Positions 5,644 to 6,331 of a stretch of DNA of 6,331 nt are shown here, in pieces. A program made the position numbers and the translations under genes. A model generated the notes under the pieces. It did no database searches and was not told where the DNA came from. It saw nothing but the letters and a program-made list of their open reading frames with translations. This DNA is from Actinomycetes bacterium (lineage in GTDB: Bacteria; Actinomycetota; Actinomycetes; Actinomycetales; Cellulomonadaceae), in NCBI GenBank assembly GCA_023425905.1, contig JAFABT010000083.1, positions 1 through 6,331 of the forward strand. The letters are read 5' to 3'. Every line of letters begins with the position of its first letter. The first letter of the stretch is position 1.

Positions 5644-6113
5644 CGCCTCCCGTCGACGTCCTGGCCCCCGTCGGTGGCACCGTCGTGCTCCTCGCCGACG
5701 TGCCCGACCCCGTGTTCGCCGGGCAGATGCTCGGCGCGGGCCGCGCGGTCGTTCCGGTGCCGCGGGGCCCGCAGACCCGCGCGGACGCGCTCGCGCCCGT
5801 GAGCGGCACCGTCGTGGCCCTGCACCCGCACGCCTTCGTGCTCGAGCACGCCCCGGACCGCGTCGTCCTCGTCCACCTCGGGGTCGACACGGTCGAGCTG
5901 CGCGGCGAGGGTTTCGCGGTGCACGTCGAGGTCGGGGACGTCGTCGCCGCGGGAGACCCCCTCGTGAGCTGGGACCCGTGCGCGGTCGAGCGCACCGGGC
6001 GGTCCGCGGTGTGCCCGGTCGTCGCGATGGAGGCACCCGAGGGTGCGGTCACGGGGATGGTCGAGCCCGGCGCGAGCGTCCAGGCCGGCGAGGTGCTCTG
6101 GCGCTGGTCCTGA
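5640..6113 (+). CDS. crr: PTS glucose-type EIIA component
   Basis: This complete 157-residue single-domain EIIA of the glucose/sucrose family carries a phosphoryl group from HPr to an EIIB domain during sugar uptake, and in many bacteria it also signals carbon status. The family landmarks are present in order: VLAPVGGTVVLLADVPDPVF (7-26), LAPVSGTVVALHPHAF (51-66) with His64 as the assisting histidine, and VLVHLGVDTVELRGEGF (76-92) with His79 as the phosphorylated one. The 15-residue spacing equals that of E. coli His75/His90. GDVVAAGDPLVSWD (99-112) and AGEVLWRW close the fold. No EIIB or EIIC gene is adjacent in the window, so it must work with a partner encoded elsewhere. The ATG at 5640 matches the family N-terminus; a GTG at 5544 is in frame but would add an unrelated Cys/Pro-rich tail. 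It overlaps the short leader ORF and ends 2 nt before the alkyltransferase-like gene. Confidence 0.93.
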   Translation: MTPPVDVLAPVGGTVVLLADVPDPVFAGQMLGAGRAVVPVPRGPQTRADALAPVSGTVVALHPHAFVLEHAPDRVVLVHLGVDTVELRGEGFAVHVEVGDVVAAGDPLVSWDPCAVERTGRSAVCPVVAMEAPEGAVTGMVEPGASVQAGEVLWRWS

Positions 6114-6115
6114 CC

Positions 6116-6331
6116 GTGGACGAGGAGTACCTCGAGGCGGTGCTCGACCTCGTCGACGACATCCCTGCCGGACGCGTCATGACGTACGGCACGATCGCCG
6201 ACGTCGTCGCGGACGGGTACGTCCTGCGCACCGGGACGCCGCGCGGCGGGCCCCGGCAGGTCGGGACGGTGCTCGCCCGGCACGGCGCCGGCGTGCCCTG
6301 GTGGCGCGTCGTCAACGCGGCGGGCCAGCCG
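6116..6331 (+). CDS. Alkyltransferase-like protein (ATL, MGMT-fold), partial (C-terminus beyond the right edge)
   Basis: There are 72 visible residues from a GTG at 6116. They match the DNA-binding domain of O6-methylguanine-DNA methyltransferase: IPAGRVMTYGTIADVV (16-31) with Tyr24 for nucleotide flipping, GGPRQVG (44-50) with the Arg47 finger, and VPWWRVVNAAGQP (60-72). In true methyltransferases the last motif is PCHRV with the acceptor cysteine; here Trp62 replaces it. The protein therefore cannot take an alkyl group. ATL proteins instead bind O6-alkylguanine tightly and hand the lesion to nucleotide excision repair. The domain begins near the N-terminus, as usual for short ATLs (around 100 residues). 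The start lies 2 nt after the EIIA stop with no good ribosome site of its own, so translation is probably coupled to it. An internal ATG at codon 22 is too late for the fold. Confidence 0.88.
   Translation, partial: MDEEYLEAVLDLVDDIPAGRVMTYGTIADVVADGYVLRTGTPRGGPRQVGTVLARHGAGVPWWRVVNAAGQP

Noticed and set aside
4439..6283. 614-codon minus-strand open frame
   Set aside because: It lies opposite the phosphatase, EIIA and ATL genes, all of which have recognisable motifs. Its own translation is low-complexity with no family signature.
1..6331. Defence system, CRISPR array, transposon or prophage signals
   Set aside because: I saw no spaced direct repeats, transposase or integrase motifs, terminal inverted repeats or toxin-antitoxin pair. 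All identified genes are metabolic, regulatory or repair types.

Overview
The window is very GC-rich DNA with strong G/C bias at third codon positions, short intergenic gaps and many long spurious antisense frames. This is typical of a high-GC actinobacterium. An M13 peptidase, an RpiB with a glutamate in the catalytic loop, an Eis-type acetyltransferase and an alkyltransferase-like protein fit Actinomycetota. A Cellulomonas-like member of the Micrococcales is a reasonable guess, but the window contains no marker that settles it.

Layout, left to right. A partial minus-strand gene for a small proline-rich, single-span membrane protein (1-212) runs off the left edge. Its GTG start overlaps the stop of the cytoplasmic M13 zinc metallopeptidase gene pepO (209-2212, minus), so the two look translationally coupled. 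A 105-bp divergent region follows, with a possible -10 box for pepO and a hairpin next to the ribosome site of rpiB. Then comes rpiB (2318-2776, plus), ribose-5-phosphate isomerase B. It converges with a minus-strand Eis-type GNAT acetyltransferase (2844-4121). A second divergent region (4122-4222) separates that gene from a membrane-anchored SpoIIE/PP2C-type phosphatase (4223-5473, plus), which seems to be read from a leaderless transcript. The right end is a compact plus-strand cluster: a possible 21-codon leader ORF (5578-5643), a PTS glucose-type EIIA gene (crr-like, 5640-6113), and the first 72 codons of an alkyltransferase-like DNA-repair gene (6116-6331), cut by the right edge.

Most of this is housekeeping and signalling content rather than a defence or mobile island. 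I see no tRNA, rRNA, CRISPR, insertion sequence or attachment site, and no gene-free stretch longer than 300 bases.

The two most unusual items are the following. First, the EIIA start region has a short ORF whose stop overlaps the EIIA start codon and runs through a perfect 8-bp hairpin ending 4 nt before that start, which looks like a translational-coupling switch. Second, the SpoIIE-type phosphatase has what looks like a degenerate PspC-like segment ahead of four membrane spans.
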